A DNA stretch of 58,279 nt from positions 1 to 58,279 of the forward strand of contig NZ_LLZN01000068.1 in assembly GCF_001509795.1 (NCBI RefSeq). The letters run 5' to 3'. Of the stretch, positions 1 to 8,158 are shown piece after piece (the first letter of the stretch is position 1; the number at the start of each line of letters is the position of its first letter). Below the pieces are notes generated by a model. The model saw only the letters and a program-made list of their open reading frames with translations. It was not told the DNA's origin and did not search any database. The position numbers and the translations under genes were made by a program. Source of the DNA: Streptomyces sp. NRRL WC-3605 (GTDB lineage Bacteria; Actinomycetota; Actinomycetes; Streptomycetales; Streptomycetaceae).

Positions 1-1387
1 CGGGAGGGGTGGGGGCCGCGGCGGCCGGCGGAGCCTCCGCGGGCGGTGCCTCCGGAGCGGGGGCGCCCGGACCCCGTACGGCCGCGCGGGCGGCGGCGAG
101 CCCTCCGCCGGGCGGCACCGGCGGGGCGGCGGCCTGCGGGGCGACGGCCTGCGGGGGCGCGGGGGCGGCGTGGGCCTCGGGACCGGGGGCGTACCCCATC
201 GCGGGGGCGCCGGCGCCCCCGGAGAAGCTCACGCCCCGCTCCAGCCGGTCGAGCCGGGCCATGAGGGACCGCTCGTCGCCGTAGGTGGCGGGCAGGAGCA
301 CCCGCGCGCAGATCAGTTCGAGCTGGAGCCGGGGCGAGGTGGCGCCGCGCATCTCGGTCAGCCCCTCGTTGACCAGGTCGGCGGCGCGGCTGAGCTCGGC
401 GGCGCCGAAGGTGCCGGCCTGGGCCTGCATCCGCTCCAGGACGTCGGCGGGGGCGTCGATGAGCCCCTTCTCGGCGGCGTCCGGCACGGCGGCCAGGATC
501 ACGAGGTCCCGCAGCCGCTCCAGCAGGTCGGCGACGAACCGCCGCGGGTCGTTGCCGCCCTCGATGATCCGGTCCACGACCTCGAAGGCGGCGGCGCCGT
601 CACCGGTCGCGAAGGCCTCCACGACGGAGTCGAGCAGCGAGCCGTCGGTGTAGCCGAGGAGGGAGGTGGCCATGGCATACGTCACACCCTCCTCCTTGGC
701 CCCGGCGAGCAGCTGGTCCATCACGGACATGGAGTCACGCACGGAGCCCTGGCCGGCGCGGACGACGAGCGGGAGCACGCCGTCCTCGACGGGGATGTCC
801 TCGCGGCGGCAGACGTCGGCGAGGTAGTCCCGCAGGGTGCCCGGCGGGACCAGCCGGAACGGGTAGTGGTGGGTGCGCGAGCGGATCGTCCCGATGACCT
901 TCTCGGGCTCGGTCGTCGCGAAGATGAACTTCAGGTGCTCCGGCGGCTCCTCGACGACCTTCAGCAGGGCGTTGAAGCCGGCCGACGTGACCATGTGGGC
1001 CTCGTCGATGATGTAGATCTTGTAACGGCTGGCGGCCGGTCCGAAGAACGCCTTCTCGCGCAGCTCACGGGCGTCGTCCACACCACCGTGCGAGGCCGCG
1101 TCGATCTCGATGACGTCGATGGAGCCCGGGCCGTTGCGCGCGAGGTCCTGGCAGGACTGGCACTGGCCGCAGGGGGTCGGGGTGGGGCCCTGTTCGCAGT
1201 TCAGACAGCGGGCGAGGATCCGGGCGCTGGTCGTCTTGCCGCATCCGCGCGGACCGCTGAACAGGTACGCGTGATTGACCCGGTTGTTCCGCAGCGCCTG
1301 CTGCAACGGGTCGGTGACATGCTCCTGCCCGATGACCTCGGCGAACGACTCCGGGCGATAGCGGCGGTACAGCGCGAGAGACGACAC
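1..1387 (-). CDS. dnaX: DNA polymerase III subunit gamma/tau, 5' part (C-terminus outside window)
   Basis: This is the clamp-loader ATPase subunit that loads the sliding clamp at the replication fork. The protein opens SSLALYRRYRPESFAEVIGQ, has Walker A GPRGCGKT, a four-cysteine zinc module (CLNC...CGQCQDC), the DEAH Walker B box and the sensor motif TTEPEKV. After about residue 400 it becomes Ala/Pro-rich, as expected for the tau linker, and it is cut by the window edge. I chose the GTG at 1387 because family members start with [M/V]SSLALYRRYRP. An ATG at 1417 in the same frame is possible but adds ten atypical residues. A TATAAC hexamer (complement of 1397-1402) sits just upstream of the GTG, which suggests a leaderless transcript. 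The SRP RNA gene lies directly upstream on the same strand. Confidence 0.96.
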   Translation of the reverse strand, partial: MSSLALYRRYRPESFAEVIGQEHVTDPLQQALRNNRVNHAYLFSGPRGCGKTTSARILARCLNCEQGPTPTPCGQCQSCQDLARNGPGSIDVIEIDAASHGGVDDARELREKAFFGPAASRYKIYIIDEAHMVTSAGFNALLKVVEEPPEHLKFIFATTEPEKVIGTIRSRTHHYPFRLVPPGTLRDYLADVCRREDIPVEDGVLPLVVRAGQGSVRDSMSVMDQLLAGAKEEGVTYAMATSLLGYTDGSLLDSVVEAFATGDGAAAFEVVDRIIEGGNDPRRFVADLLERLRDLVILAAVPDAAEKGLIDAPADVLERMQAQAGTFGAAELSRAADLVNEGLTEMRGATSPRLQLELICARVLLPATYGDERSLMARLDRLERGVSFSGGAGAPAMGYAPGPEAHAAPAPPQAVAPQAAAPPVPPGGGLAAARAAVRGPGAPAPEAPPAEAPPAAAAPTPP

Positions 1388-1442
1388 GCCTACGAGGTTA
1401 TAGGCGCGCACTGACATCGGGTCCCGCCCCCGGAGCACGCGA

Positions 1443-1533
1443 ACGCCCCCCACGCACCCGCCAGAGCCGACCTACCCTTGCTGCCTTCCGGCCCTGGGGG
1501 AGTTCAGTCAGATAGCGCCGCGTGAGGGGCTGC
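1443..1533 (-). ncRNA. ffs: Signal recognition particle RNA, small bacterial (4.5S) type
   Basis: The complement contains the near-universal SRP apical hairpin GGCCGGAAGGCAGCAAGG, followed by GTAGGTCGGC, which is where Ffh binds. The outer stem GCCCCTCACGC pairs with GCGTGGGGGGC and sets the approximate ends. The RNA guides nascent membrane and secreted proteins to the translocon. Its position just upstream of dnaX and near tRNA-Ser is common in Streptomyces. The exact 5' and 3' ends are estimated from pairing only. Confidence 0.93.
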
Positions 1534-1606
1534 CCAAACAGTACCTGATGACGGCGGCGGGGAACGAGTTCGCGAGCACTCCTCAACGTCTTGTATTGTT
1601 TGCGGC

Positions 1607-1694
1607 GGAGGATTCGCCTAGAGGCCTAGGGCGCACGCTTGGAAAGCGTGTTGGGGGCAACCCCTCACGAGTTCGAATCTCGTATCCTCCGCCA
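1607..1694 (+). tRNA. tRNA-Ser (anticodon GGA)
   Basis: The acceptor strands GGAGGAT and ATCCTCC pair. The anticodon loop CTTGGAAAG carries GGA. There is a long class II variable arm (TTGGGGGCAACCCCTCA), a T-loop GTTCGAATC, discriminator G and an encoded CCA. It is 88 nt long and is followed by a strong hairpin terminator. Confidence 0.97.
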
Positions 1695-1716
1695 GTGCCT
1701 CACCGGGCACGATGTC

Positions 1717-1751
1717 GAAGGGCCCCACCGTTCGCGGTGGGGCCCTTCGAC
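1717..1751 (+). terminator. Hairpin terminator downstream of tRNA-Ser(GGA)
   Basis: There is a near-perfect inverted repeat, GAAGGGCCCCACCG / CGGTGGGGCCCTTC, with a TTCG-type loop. As usual in Streptomyces, no long U tract follows. Confidence 0.85.
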
Positions 1752-1911
1752 GTTGTCCGGGGACCCCGCGGCCGGCGTGGTGTCCGTCACACACGGACAT
1801 GGGCCGTCCATCGGGTGATTCCCGGTGGGGTGGCGGAGCGGTCGGCCGGGCGGCGGGCGGGGGCGGGGCCATGGTGAGGGTTCCGGTCGTCGCCCTTCTT
1901 ACGGAGCCCTC

Positions 1912-2487
1912 GTGGAACAGCAACCCGCCTCCTCCCGCGGCGCGACGGGCAAGGGGCGTGCCGCGGTCCTGCTGCTGATCCCCGTGGCCGTGGGCCTGGG
2001 CATCTGGTTCGTGGGGCGGGGCCTGACGCCCGACCCGAACAGCAGCCTGTTCGGCGCCCGGTACAACGAGGCCATGGAGCTCAAGGCCCGGCTGGGGAGC
2101 GCCCTGCTGGGTCTCGCACTGGTCCAGTTGCTGCTCGCCGCCTGGATGTACGGCCTGCTGCCCGGGTCGAAGTCGGCACCGCGCGCCGTCCCCCTCACGC
2201 ACCGGGTGACCGGACTGCTCGCCTTCCTGCTCTCGGTGCCGATCGCCTACCACTGCCTGAGCGCGTACGGCGTCGAGACGACCTCGCCACGGGTGTCGAT
2301 CCACTCGGTCACCGGCTGCGTCCTGTACGGCGCCTTCGCCGCGAAGGTGCTCGTGGTGCGCAGCCATCGGTTCCCGGGGTGGACGCTGCCTCTCGTGGGC
2401 GGTCTGCTCTTCTGCGCGATCGCCCTGCTCTGGTACACCGCCGCGCTGTGGCAGCTCAACGGGTTCGACACGCCTGGGCTGACGTGA
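1912..2487 (+). CDS. DUF6529 family four-helix membrane protein
   Basis: This 191-residue integral membrane protein has about four hydrophobic helices (residues ~20-38, 62-85, 108-128, 165-188). Conserved histidines lie at or near helix ends (LTHRVTG, AYHCLS, IHSVTG, RSHRFPGW). The layout resembles cytochrome b561/ferric-reductase-like proteins, so haem binding is plausible but inferred. The GTG at 1912 is chosen because GGAG lies 6-9 bases upstream; longer in-frame extensions are Arg/Gly-rich and unlike protein. It converges with a secreted COG4315 protein, a neighbour this family often has in actinomycetes, which hints at a redox role at the cell surface. Confidence 0.8.
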   Translation: MEQQPASSRGATGKGRAAVLLLIPVAVGLGIWFVGRGLTPDPNSSLFGARYNEAMELKARLGSALLGLALVQLLLAAWMYGLLPGSKSAPRAVPLTHRVTGLLAFLLSVPIAYHCLSAYGVETTSPRVSIHSVTGCVLYGAFAAKVLVVRSHRFPGWTLPLVGGLLFCAIALLWYTAALWQLNGFDTPGLT

Positions 2488-2496
2488 CGCGGACGG

Positions 2497-3000
2497 TCAG
2501 TAGCCGCCGTTCTGGGACGCGGGCTGCTTGGTGATCTTCTTGCCGTCGGTGCCCAGCACGAACCACTTGGCGCCGAAGGCGTCGACGCCCTGCCCGTTGG
2601 TCTGCCCGGCCTTGGTGTCGTCGGCGAACGTGTAGAGGGGCTGCCCCTTGTACGTCACCTGCTTCGAACCGTCGCTGCGCTTGATGGTGTCGAGCAGCTT
2701 GCTGTCCACGCCGCCCTTGGCGACGAGCTTGCCGTCCCCCTTCAGCGGCGGCCATGCCTCGGCGCAGGCGTCGTTGCAGGTGGACTTGTCCTTCTTGTCG
2801 GACTCGAACAGGTAGAGGGTGTGCCCCTTCTCGTTGACGAGGATCTTCCCCAGTGACGTGTTCTTGGTGGTCACCGTCACGGAGGACGCCGCTTTGGCCT
2901 CGGTCGCCGACGGGGCGCCGGCGGCGTGGGCGACGGTCGTCCCGGACAGCAGCAGGGCTGTTCCGGTGACAGCGACAAGTGCTCGGGGCTGAAGGTTCAC
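2497..3000 (-). CDS. Secreted COG4315-type repeat protein
   Basis: The 167-residue protein has a signal peptide (ALVAVTGTALLLSGTTVAHA) and two copies of the 'Yx(F/W/Y)xxD' module. The first is around TLYLFESDKKDKSTCNDAC and the second around PLYTFADD, each followed by a Trp-containing strand (AEAWPPL, AKWFVL). Proteins of this type (secreted repeat of unknown function) are extracytoplasmic. The two cysteines in the first module could form a disulfide. The biochemical function is unknown. It ends only 9 bases from the convergent DUF6529 gene. Confidence 0.85.
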   Translation of the reverse strand: MNLQPRALVAVTGTALLLSGTTVAHAAGAPSATEAKAASSVTVTTKNTSLGKILVNEKGHTLYLFESDKKDKSTCNDACAEAWPPLKGDGKLVAKGGVDSKLLDTIKRSDGSKQVTYKGQPLYTFADDTKAGQTNGQGVDAFGAKWFVLGTDGKKITKQPASQNGGY

Positions 3001-3135
3001 GAGAATCGCCTCGCAGAATCGGGTACGGCTTCCGCTCTCGGCGCGCGCGTCACATGAGTCCCAGTAGACAACAAAGCGGACAGCCCAGCCACAGCGGACG
3101 GCGCGCGCTCGGCGCCGTCCGCCGCGGCCGCCCGG

Positions 3136-4479
3136 TCAGGCCATCTCGGGCCGCGGCTCCGGGCGCAGGGCCGGGGTGGGCTTCGGGTCCCAGACGCGGG
3201 TCGTACGGAGGTAGCCGTAGATCACCGAGCCCATCGCCGCGAGCAGCAGCGGGCCGTACAGCCAGGGGTGGCGGGCCATCTCCAGCGGCAGGAAGCGGTA
3301 CGACAGCAGGAGCGCGGTGAACACCAGGGCGCCGTGGACGACCAGGCGGGCACCCGCCCGGTCCCAGCCGCGGGACGTCGCGCGCAGGGCCCCCTCGATG
3401 GTGAGGGTGAAGACCACACCGGCCACGAGGTCCACGCCGTAGTGGTAGCCGAAGCCGAGGGTCGCGCCGAGTGTGGCGACCAGCCAGAACGTGCCCGCGT
3501 AGCGCAGGAGGCGCGGTCCGCGGCGGGAGTGGATGAAGATCGCGGTGGCCCATGCCGTGTGCAGGCTGGGCATGCAGTTGCGCGGGGTGATCCCGTCGAA
3601 CGGCATGGGGTGCGGGGCGGCGAGCGCCGGTGCCGTCTGGGGCCAGATGTCGGCCGTGGCCCAGTGGCCGCCGTCGGGGCCGTAGGCGAAGACCGGGCCG
3701 ACCACGGGGAAGATCATGTAGATGCCGGGGCCGAGCAGGCCGATCACGAGGAACGTGCGCACCAGGTGGTGGCTGGGGAAGCGGCGCTCGGCCGCCACGT
3801 GGCGCAGCTGGTGGACCGAGACGAGGACGGCGGCGACCGCGAGCTGGACGTAGACGTAGTCGAGCACATGGGCGCCGACCGGCCCGGTGGCCTCGACGAT
3901 CCGGCCGACGACCCAGGAGGGGTTGCCGAGCGCCTTGTCGGCGATGGCGACGTACGGGTCGAGGACCTGCGGCTGGGTCTTCGACGTGATCAGCAGCCAG
4001 GTGTCGCCCGTCTTGCGGCCGGCCACCAGGAGCAGGGCCAGTCCGACGCCCTTGAGGAGCAGGAGGCGTTCGGCGCCGGTGCGGCGGGTGACGGCGACGA
4101 CCGCGCACGCCAGGACGACGCACAGCGCGCCGTTGCCGAAGGGGTGCCCCCCGCCGAGGGCCGGGAGGGTGCCGGTGGCCCAGCGGACGGCGACGATCAC
4201 GAGGTCGATGCCGAGGGCGGCGCCGAAGGCGACGAGGCGCTCCCGCCAGGTGAGGACGACCATCATCAGGCCCATGCCGGCGTACAGCAGGAAGCCGGAC
4301 TTGGGCGGGAAGGCGATCTCGCGGACCTGGTTGGTGAGGGGGCCCGGCTCACCGTAGTGGCGGGCGGCCACCTCCAGGGCGATCAGGAACCCGAGGGCGA
4401 CCACGCCCACGGCGGACCACATCAGCGCCCGCTGCCGGCTGCCTATTCGCGCGGACGTCTGCGATGTCTCGGATATCAA
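3136..4479 (-). CDS. PAP2-superfamily membrane phosphatase / phospholipid synthase-like protein
   Basis: A 447-residue polytopic protein with about ten hydrophobic segments. The PAP2 catalytic motifs are visible: PSLHTAW (motif C2, with the acid-base His) and GYHYGVDLVAG (motif C3, with the nucleophilic His) at roughly residues 300-360. Such proteins dephosphorylate lipid phosphates or exchange phospholipid head groups at the membrane; the large N-terminal membrane part resembles inositol-phosphoceramide-synthase-like members. The ATG at 4479 is the first good start. The cytoplasmic C-tail is short and Pro/Arg-rich. The exact substrate cannot be told from sequence. Confidence 0.85.
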   Translation of the reverse strand: MISETSQTSARIGSRQRALMWSAVGVVALGFLIALEVAARHYGEPGPLTNQVREIAFPPKSGFLLYAGMGLMMVVLTWRERLVAFGAALGIDLVIVAVRWATGTLPALGGGHPFGNGALCVVLACAVVAVTRRTGAERLLLLKGVGLALLLVAGRKTGDTWLLITSKTQPQVLDPYVAIADKALGNPSWVVGRIVEATGPVGAHVLDYVYVQLAVAAVLVSVHQLRHVAAERRFPSHHLVRTFLVIGLLGPGIYMIFPVVGPVFAYGPDGGHWATADIWPQTAPALAAPHPMPFDGITPRNCMPSLHTAWATAIFIHSRRGPRLLRYAGTFWLVATLGATLGFGYHYGVDLVAGVVFTLTIEGALRATSRGWDRAGARLVVHGALVFTALLLSYRFLPLEMARHPWLYGPLLLAAMGSVIYGYLRTTRVWDPKPTPALRPEPRPEMA

Positions 4480-4627
4480 TTGTCTCGGCCGATGTGTGAG
4501 GGGCGGTCGTCAGCACTCGTTCGTGAGTTCGAGCATGGTATCGGAGCGGGGCAAGGGGGATTTTGGCGCTGCTCGGGGGCCCCCTCCGCCGACGAAGACG
4601 CGAAAGACGGCCGGTGCGTTGCCGCCG

Positions 4628-4697
4628 GTCCGGGGTCGGGCGCCGGTCCGGGGGTCAGGGGGTCAGGCGCCGTCCGGGGTCGGGCGCCGGTCCGGGG
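4628..4697. repeat. 26-bp perfect direct repeat downstream of the SpoIIE-type gene
   Basis: The string GTCCGGGGTCGGGCGCCGG plus seven more identical bases occurs at 4628-4653 and again at 4672-4697, with partial copies (GGGGGTCAGG) between. The second copy abuts the stop codon of the phosphatase gene. It looks like local slippage in GC-rich intergenic DNA. Confidence 0.7.
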
Positions 4698-7169
4698 TCA
4701 GGCGTCCAGCGGCTGTTCCGCCCAGATCGTCTTGCCGTTGGCCGACTGGCGGGTGCCCCAGCGCCGGGTGAGCTGCGCCACCAGCAGCAGCCCCCGGCCG
4801 CCCTCGTCGTAGGTGCGGGCCCGGCGCAGATGAGGGGCCGTGCTGTCGCCGTCGGACACCTCGCAGATGAGGGAGTCCTCGTGGGTCAGATGGATCAGGC
4901 GCAGCTGGACGGGCGGCTGGGCGTGCCGGATGGCGTTGGTGACCAGTTCGCTGACGACCAGTTCCGTGACGAACGCGGCGTCCTCCAGGTCCCACGCGTC
5001 GAGCTGGGCGAGCGCGTCCTTGCGGGCCTGGGCCACGGCGGACGGCGTGGCCGGCACCTGCCAGGTGGCGACCTGGGAGGCGTCCAGCGCGCGGGTGCGG
5101 GCGACGAGCAGGGCGACGTCGTCGGGCGGCCGGGGCGGCAGCAGGTCGGTGAGGATCCGGTCGCACAGGGCGTCCAGGGTCGGCTCGGGACCGGTGAGGA
5201 GGCGGCTCAGCCGGCTGACGTCCGCCTCGGCGTCCCCGGGGCGGGACCGGCCGCCGGGCGTGATCAGGCCGTCGGTGTAGAGGGCGAGCAGGCTGCCCTC
5301 GGGCAGCTCGATCTCAGCGGCCTCGAAGGGCAGGCCGCCCACGCCCAGCGGCGGTCCGGGCGGCAGGTCGACGCGCTCGGCGCTGCCTCCGGGAACGACC
5401 ACCACCGGCGGCGGATGCCCGGCGCGGGCCAGGGAGCAGCGCCGGGAGATCGGGTCGTAGACGGCGTACAGGCAGGTCGCGCCGACCTCCCCCTCGCACT
5501 CGGGGTGGCGCTCGCGCGTCCGGCCGCCGTCCCGCTCGGTGGACAGCCGGGACACCAGGTCGTCGAGGTGGGTGAGCAGTTCGTCGGGAGCCAGGTCGAT
5601 GTCGGCGAGGGTGCGTACGGCCGTCCGCAGCCGGCCCATGGTGGCGGAGGCGTGGATGCCGCGCCCGACGACGTCCCCGACGACCAGGGCCACCCGTGCC
5701 CCGGACAGCGGGATCACGTCGAACCAGTCGCCGCCGACCCCGGTGTGCGCGCCCGCCGGCAGGTAGCGGGTGGCGACCTCCACGGCCGCCTGCTCGGGCA
5801 GCCGCTGCGGCAGCAGGCTGCGCTGCAGGGTGACCGCCCGGTCGCGTTCACGGGTGTAGCGGCGGGCGTTGTCCATGCAGACGGCCGCGCGGGCCGCCAG
5901 CTCCTCGGCCAGCACCACGTCGTCCTGCTGGAAGATCTCGGGGTGGCGGTGGCGGGCGAGGACGGCGACACCCAGGGTGGTGCCGCGCGCCGTCAGCGGC
6001 ACCGTCATCACCGAGTGGATGCCGAACTCCCGGACGCGGGCGGCCCGGACCGGGTCGTGCGCCACGAGCGCGGTGATCGCCGGATGCGTCATCTCGTACA
6101 CCGTGGCCCGGCCGGAGCGCAGCGTCTCCACCGGCGCCGAGCCGTCGGCGTACCGGTCCAGGGCGCCGAGCGCGGTGACCGCCTCCGGGACGCCCGGGGT
6201 CACCGACTGGTGGGCGGCCCGGAGCAGTTCCAGCGGGCCGGGCGGCGGGCCGCCGCGCCGGGAGGTGTCCGGCGGGTCGTCGACGGCGCTCAGCAGGTCG
6301 ATGGAGACGAAGTCGGCCAGCTCGGGCACGACGACGTCGGCCAGTTCCTGGGCGGTACGCATCACGTCGAGGGTGGTGCCGATGCGCCGGCCCGCCTCGG
6401 CGATCAGCTGGAGGCGCCGGCGGGCCCAGTGCTGTTCGGTCATGTCGTGCGCGGTGAGGCAGACGCCCCGGACGGCGCCCGCGGCGTCCCGCAGCGGGGA
6501 CATCAGCAGCGACCAGGCGTGCGCCCGGGTCTCTCCCGCCGCGGGCAGGAAGTCCTCGTTGACCTGGGTCTCCCCGGTGCGCAGCACCAGGGCCATGCTC
6601 TCCTCCGCGCGCCGCCCGGCCGGTTCGTCCACGATCTCCTCGACGCGCAGCCCCAGCATGTCGGCCTCGGTGAGGGCGACGGCCCGTTCCATGGCCCGGT
6701 TGGCCCGGCGCAGCCGCAGCCGGGTGTCGTACAGGGCCGTGGCGCAGGAGGGGGACTGGGCGAAGCTCCAGCTCACGAACGGCTCGTCGCGCCGCTCGGG
6801 CGGTGCCTGGCGGGCGGTCGGCGCGCAGACGCAGAACCATTCGCGCCGCCCGTTCTCGTGGGTGCGGTGGTGCGCCAGGACCTTGACGGGGAGGGTGCGG
6901 CCGTCGCGGTGCCGGAGACCGACCGTGCCGTGCCAGCGCCGCAGCCTCGGGAACGGGGGCAGGTCCCGCCCGCGCGGCGGTTCCGCCAGCAGACCGGCCG
7001 CCGGACGGCCCACGATCTCGCCGGCCGGGTACCCGAGGAGCCGCTCGGCGCCCGCGTTCCAGCCGGTGACGGTGCCGTGTTCGTCGACGGTGACCCGGGC
7101 GGTCAGGTCCGCGCCGACCAGGTCGTCGAGGTCGGACCTGGCCCGGGCGCCGACGGCGGGCTCGTGCAT
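4698..7169 (-). CDS. PAS-PAS-GAF-SpoIIE (PP2C) phosphatase with C-terminal HATPase domain
   Basis: The 823-residue cytoplasmic regulator reads as PAS (~15-125, VTGWNAGAERLLGYPAGEIVG), a second PAS (~140-250), GAF (~265-425), a PP2C/SpoIIE phosphatase (~445-665, GGDWFDV and GDVVGRG, the metal-binding aspartates) and an RsbW-like HATPase (~690-820, SELVTNAIRHA and GGRGL). Proteins with this order control anti-sigma/anti-anti-sigma switches in Streptomyces. Combining phosphatase and kinase-type domains suggests both activities in one chain. No sensor membrane segments and no anti-sigma partner gene are adjacent. It lies alone between an intergenic repeat and the fpg-like gene. Confidence 0.93.
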   Translation of the reverse strand: MHEPAVGARARSDLDDLVGADLTARVTVDEHGTVTGWNAGAERLLGYPAGEIVGRPAAGLLAEPPRGRDLPPFPRLRRWHGTVGLRHRDGRTLPVKVLAHHRTHENGRREWFCVCAPTARQAPPERRDEPFVSWSFAQSPSCATALYDTRLRLRRANRAMERAVALTEADMLGLRVEEIVDEPAGRRAEESMALVLRTGETQVNEDFLPAAGETRAHAWSLLMSPLRDAAGAVRGVCLTAHDMTEQHWARRRLQLIAEAGRRIGTTLDVMRTAQELADVVVPELADFVSIDLLSAVDDPPDTSRRGGPPPGPLELLRAAHQSVTPGVPEAVTALGALDRYADGSAPVETLRSGRATVYEMTHPAITALVAHDPVRAARVREFGIHSVMTVPLTARGTTLGVAVLARHRHPEIFQQDDVVLAEELAARAAVCMDNARRYTRERDRAVTLQRSLLPQRLPEQAAVEVATRYLPAGAHTGVGGDWFDVIPLSGARVALVVGDVVGRGIHASATMGRLRTAVRTLADIDLAPDELLTHLDDLVSRLSTERDGGRTRERHPECEGEVGATCLYAVYDPISRRCSLARAGHPPPVVVVPGGSAERVDLPPGPPLGVGGLPFEAAEIELPEGSLLALYTDGLITPGGRSRPGDAEADVSRLSRLLTGPEPTLDALCDRILTDLLPPRPPDDVALLVARTRALDASQVATWQVPATPSAVAQARKDALAQLDAWDLEDAAFVTELVVSELVTNAIRHAQPPVQLRLIHLTHEDSLICEVSDGDSTAPHLRRARTYDEGGRGLLLVAQLTRRWGTRQSANGKTIWAEQPLDA

Positions 7170-7255
7170 GATCGCTCATCTCGCTCTCGGGGGGATTCCG
7201 GCCGGCCCGCACTCCGCCGCCCCGGGCCCCGCCGCCCTCGGCGCGCCGTGCCCCG

Positions 7256-8068
7256 TCATCGGCGCGATCCGGTGGCGGTGCCGGAGGTGGCGGGCTGGCA
7301 GGCGGGGCACCACACGGTCGTACGGCCGGCCACACGGGTCCGGCGCAGCGGGGCGTGGCAGCGCGGGCAGTGCGGGTCCGGGGTGTCCCGGCGGCCCGTC
7401 AGCCAGGAGGGGCGGGGCGGGACGCGTCCGGTGGGGACCGCGGAGCGCAGGGTGCGGCGCATCTGGCGGTACAGGCCCCTGCGGTCGGCGTCGGTCAGGT
7501 CGCTCGCCCGGCGGGCGGGGCTCAGCCGGGCCCGCCACAGGATCTCGTCGGCGAGCAGGTTCCCAAGGCCGGCCACCGCGGACTGGTCGAGCAGCACGCC
7601 CTTGACGGCGCCCCGGCGCCCGCGCAGGGCCTCGTCGAACCGCTCCCTGTCCACGTCCAGGGCGTCGGGGCCCTGCCCGGCCAGCAGGCGGGCGACGGCG
7701 TCGTCGTCCTCGGCGAGCCACAGGCCCTGGAGCTTGCGCTGGTCGCGGTAGCGGAGGCTCCGGTCGCCGGACAGGGTGAACAGCACACGGTCGTGCGGCG
7801 CCACGGGGTCGTCCGGACCGGCGCACACGAGGGAGCCGGTCATACCGAAGTGCAGGGCGAGGGTGGGGCCGCCGGTGCGGGCGAGCAGCCACTTGCCGTG
7901 CCGCTCGGCCCGGGTGATCCGCCGCCCCTCCAACGCCTCGCGCAGCCGCCGCGCGCTCACGCCGTGGAGCACACCCGCGTCGCGCACCTCGATCCGGCGC
8001 ACGGTCCGGCCCTGCGCGCAGGAACGGAGCACGCCCCGGAATCCCTCGACGTCCGGCAGTTCGGGCAT
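7256..8068 (-). CDS. Fpg/Nei family DNA glycosylase/AP lyase
   Basis: The 270-residue protein starts MPELPDVEG, giving the catalytic Pro2 and Glu3 after Met removal, followed by Lys in RHGKWLL (the beta-clamp lysine). The helix-two-turn-helix is at about residues 140-200 (GLGNLLADEILWRARLSP). A C-terminal zinc finger CPRCHAP...CPACQ follows. The role is base excision repair of oxidised bases in DNA. The usual Fpg start is PELPEVE; the PELPDVE variant and the divergent sequence place it among actinobacterial Fpg/Nei-like paralogues rather than canonical MutM, so no symbol is given. Confidence 0.9.
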   Translation of the reverse strand: MPELPDVEGFRGVLRSCAQGRTVRRIEVRDAGVLHGVSARRLREALEGRRITRAERHGKWLLARTGGPTLALHFGMTGSLVCAGPDDPVAPHDRVLFTLSGDRSLRYRDQRKLQGLWLAEDDDAVARLLAGQGPDALDVDRERFDEALRGRRGAVKGVLLDQSAVAGLGNLLADEILWRARLSPARRASDLTDADRRGLYRQMRRTLRSAVPTGRVPPRPSWLTGRRDTPDPHCPRCHAPLRRTRVAGRTTVWCPACQPATSGTATGSRR

Positions 8069-8158
8069 GGCGGACGGCCTCCTCGGATGGATGCCGCACT
8101 TCTTATGATGTGCCCGTTTCCTCCCGGACTCTCACCTTTGAGGAGCCCTCGAAACGCC

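Noticed and set aside
170..1414. Long plus-strand open frame opposite dnaX
   Set aside because: It is the antisense of a clearly conserved gene; the translation is Gly/Asp/His-rich with no motif. High third-position GC creates such frames.
1398..1586. 62-codon minus-strand frame between dnaX and tRNA-Ser
   Set aside because: It overlaps the SRP RNA gene exactly, whose conserved hairpin explains the sequence.
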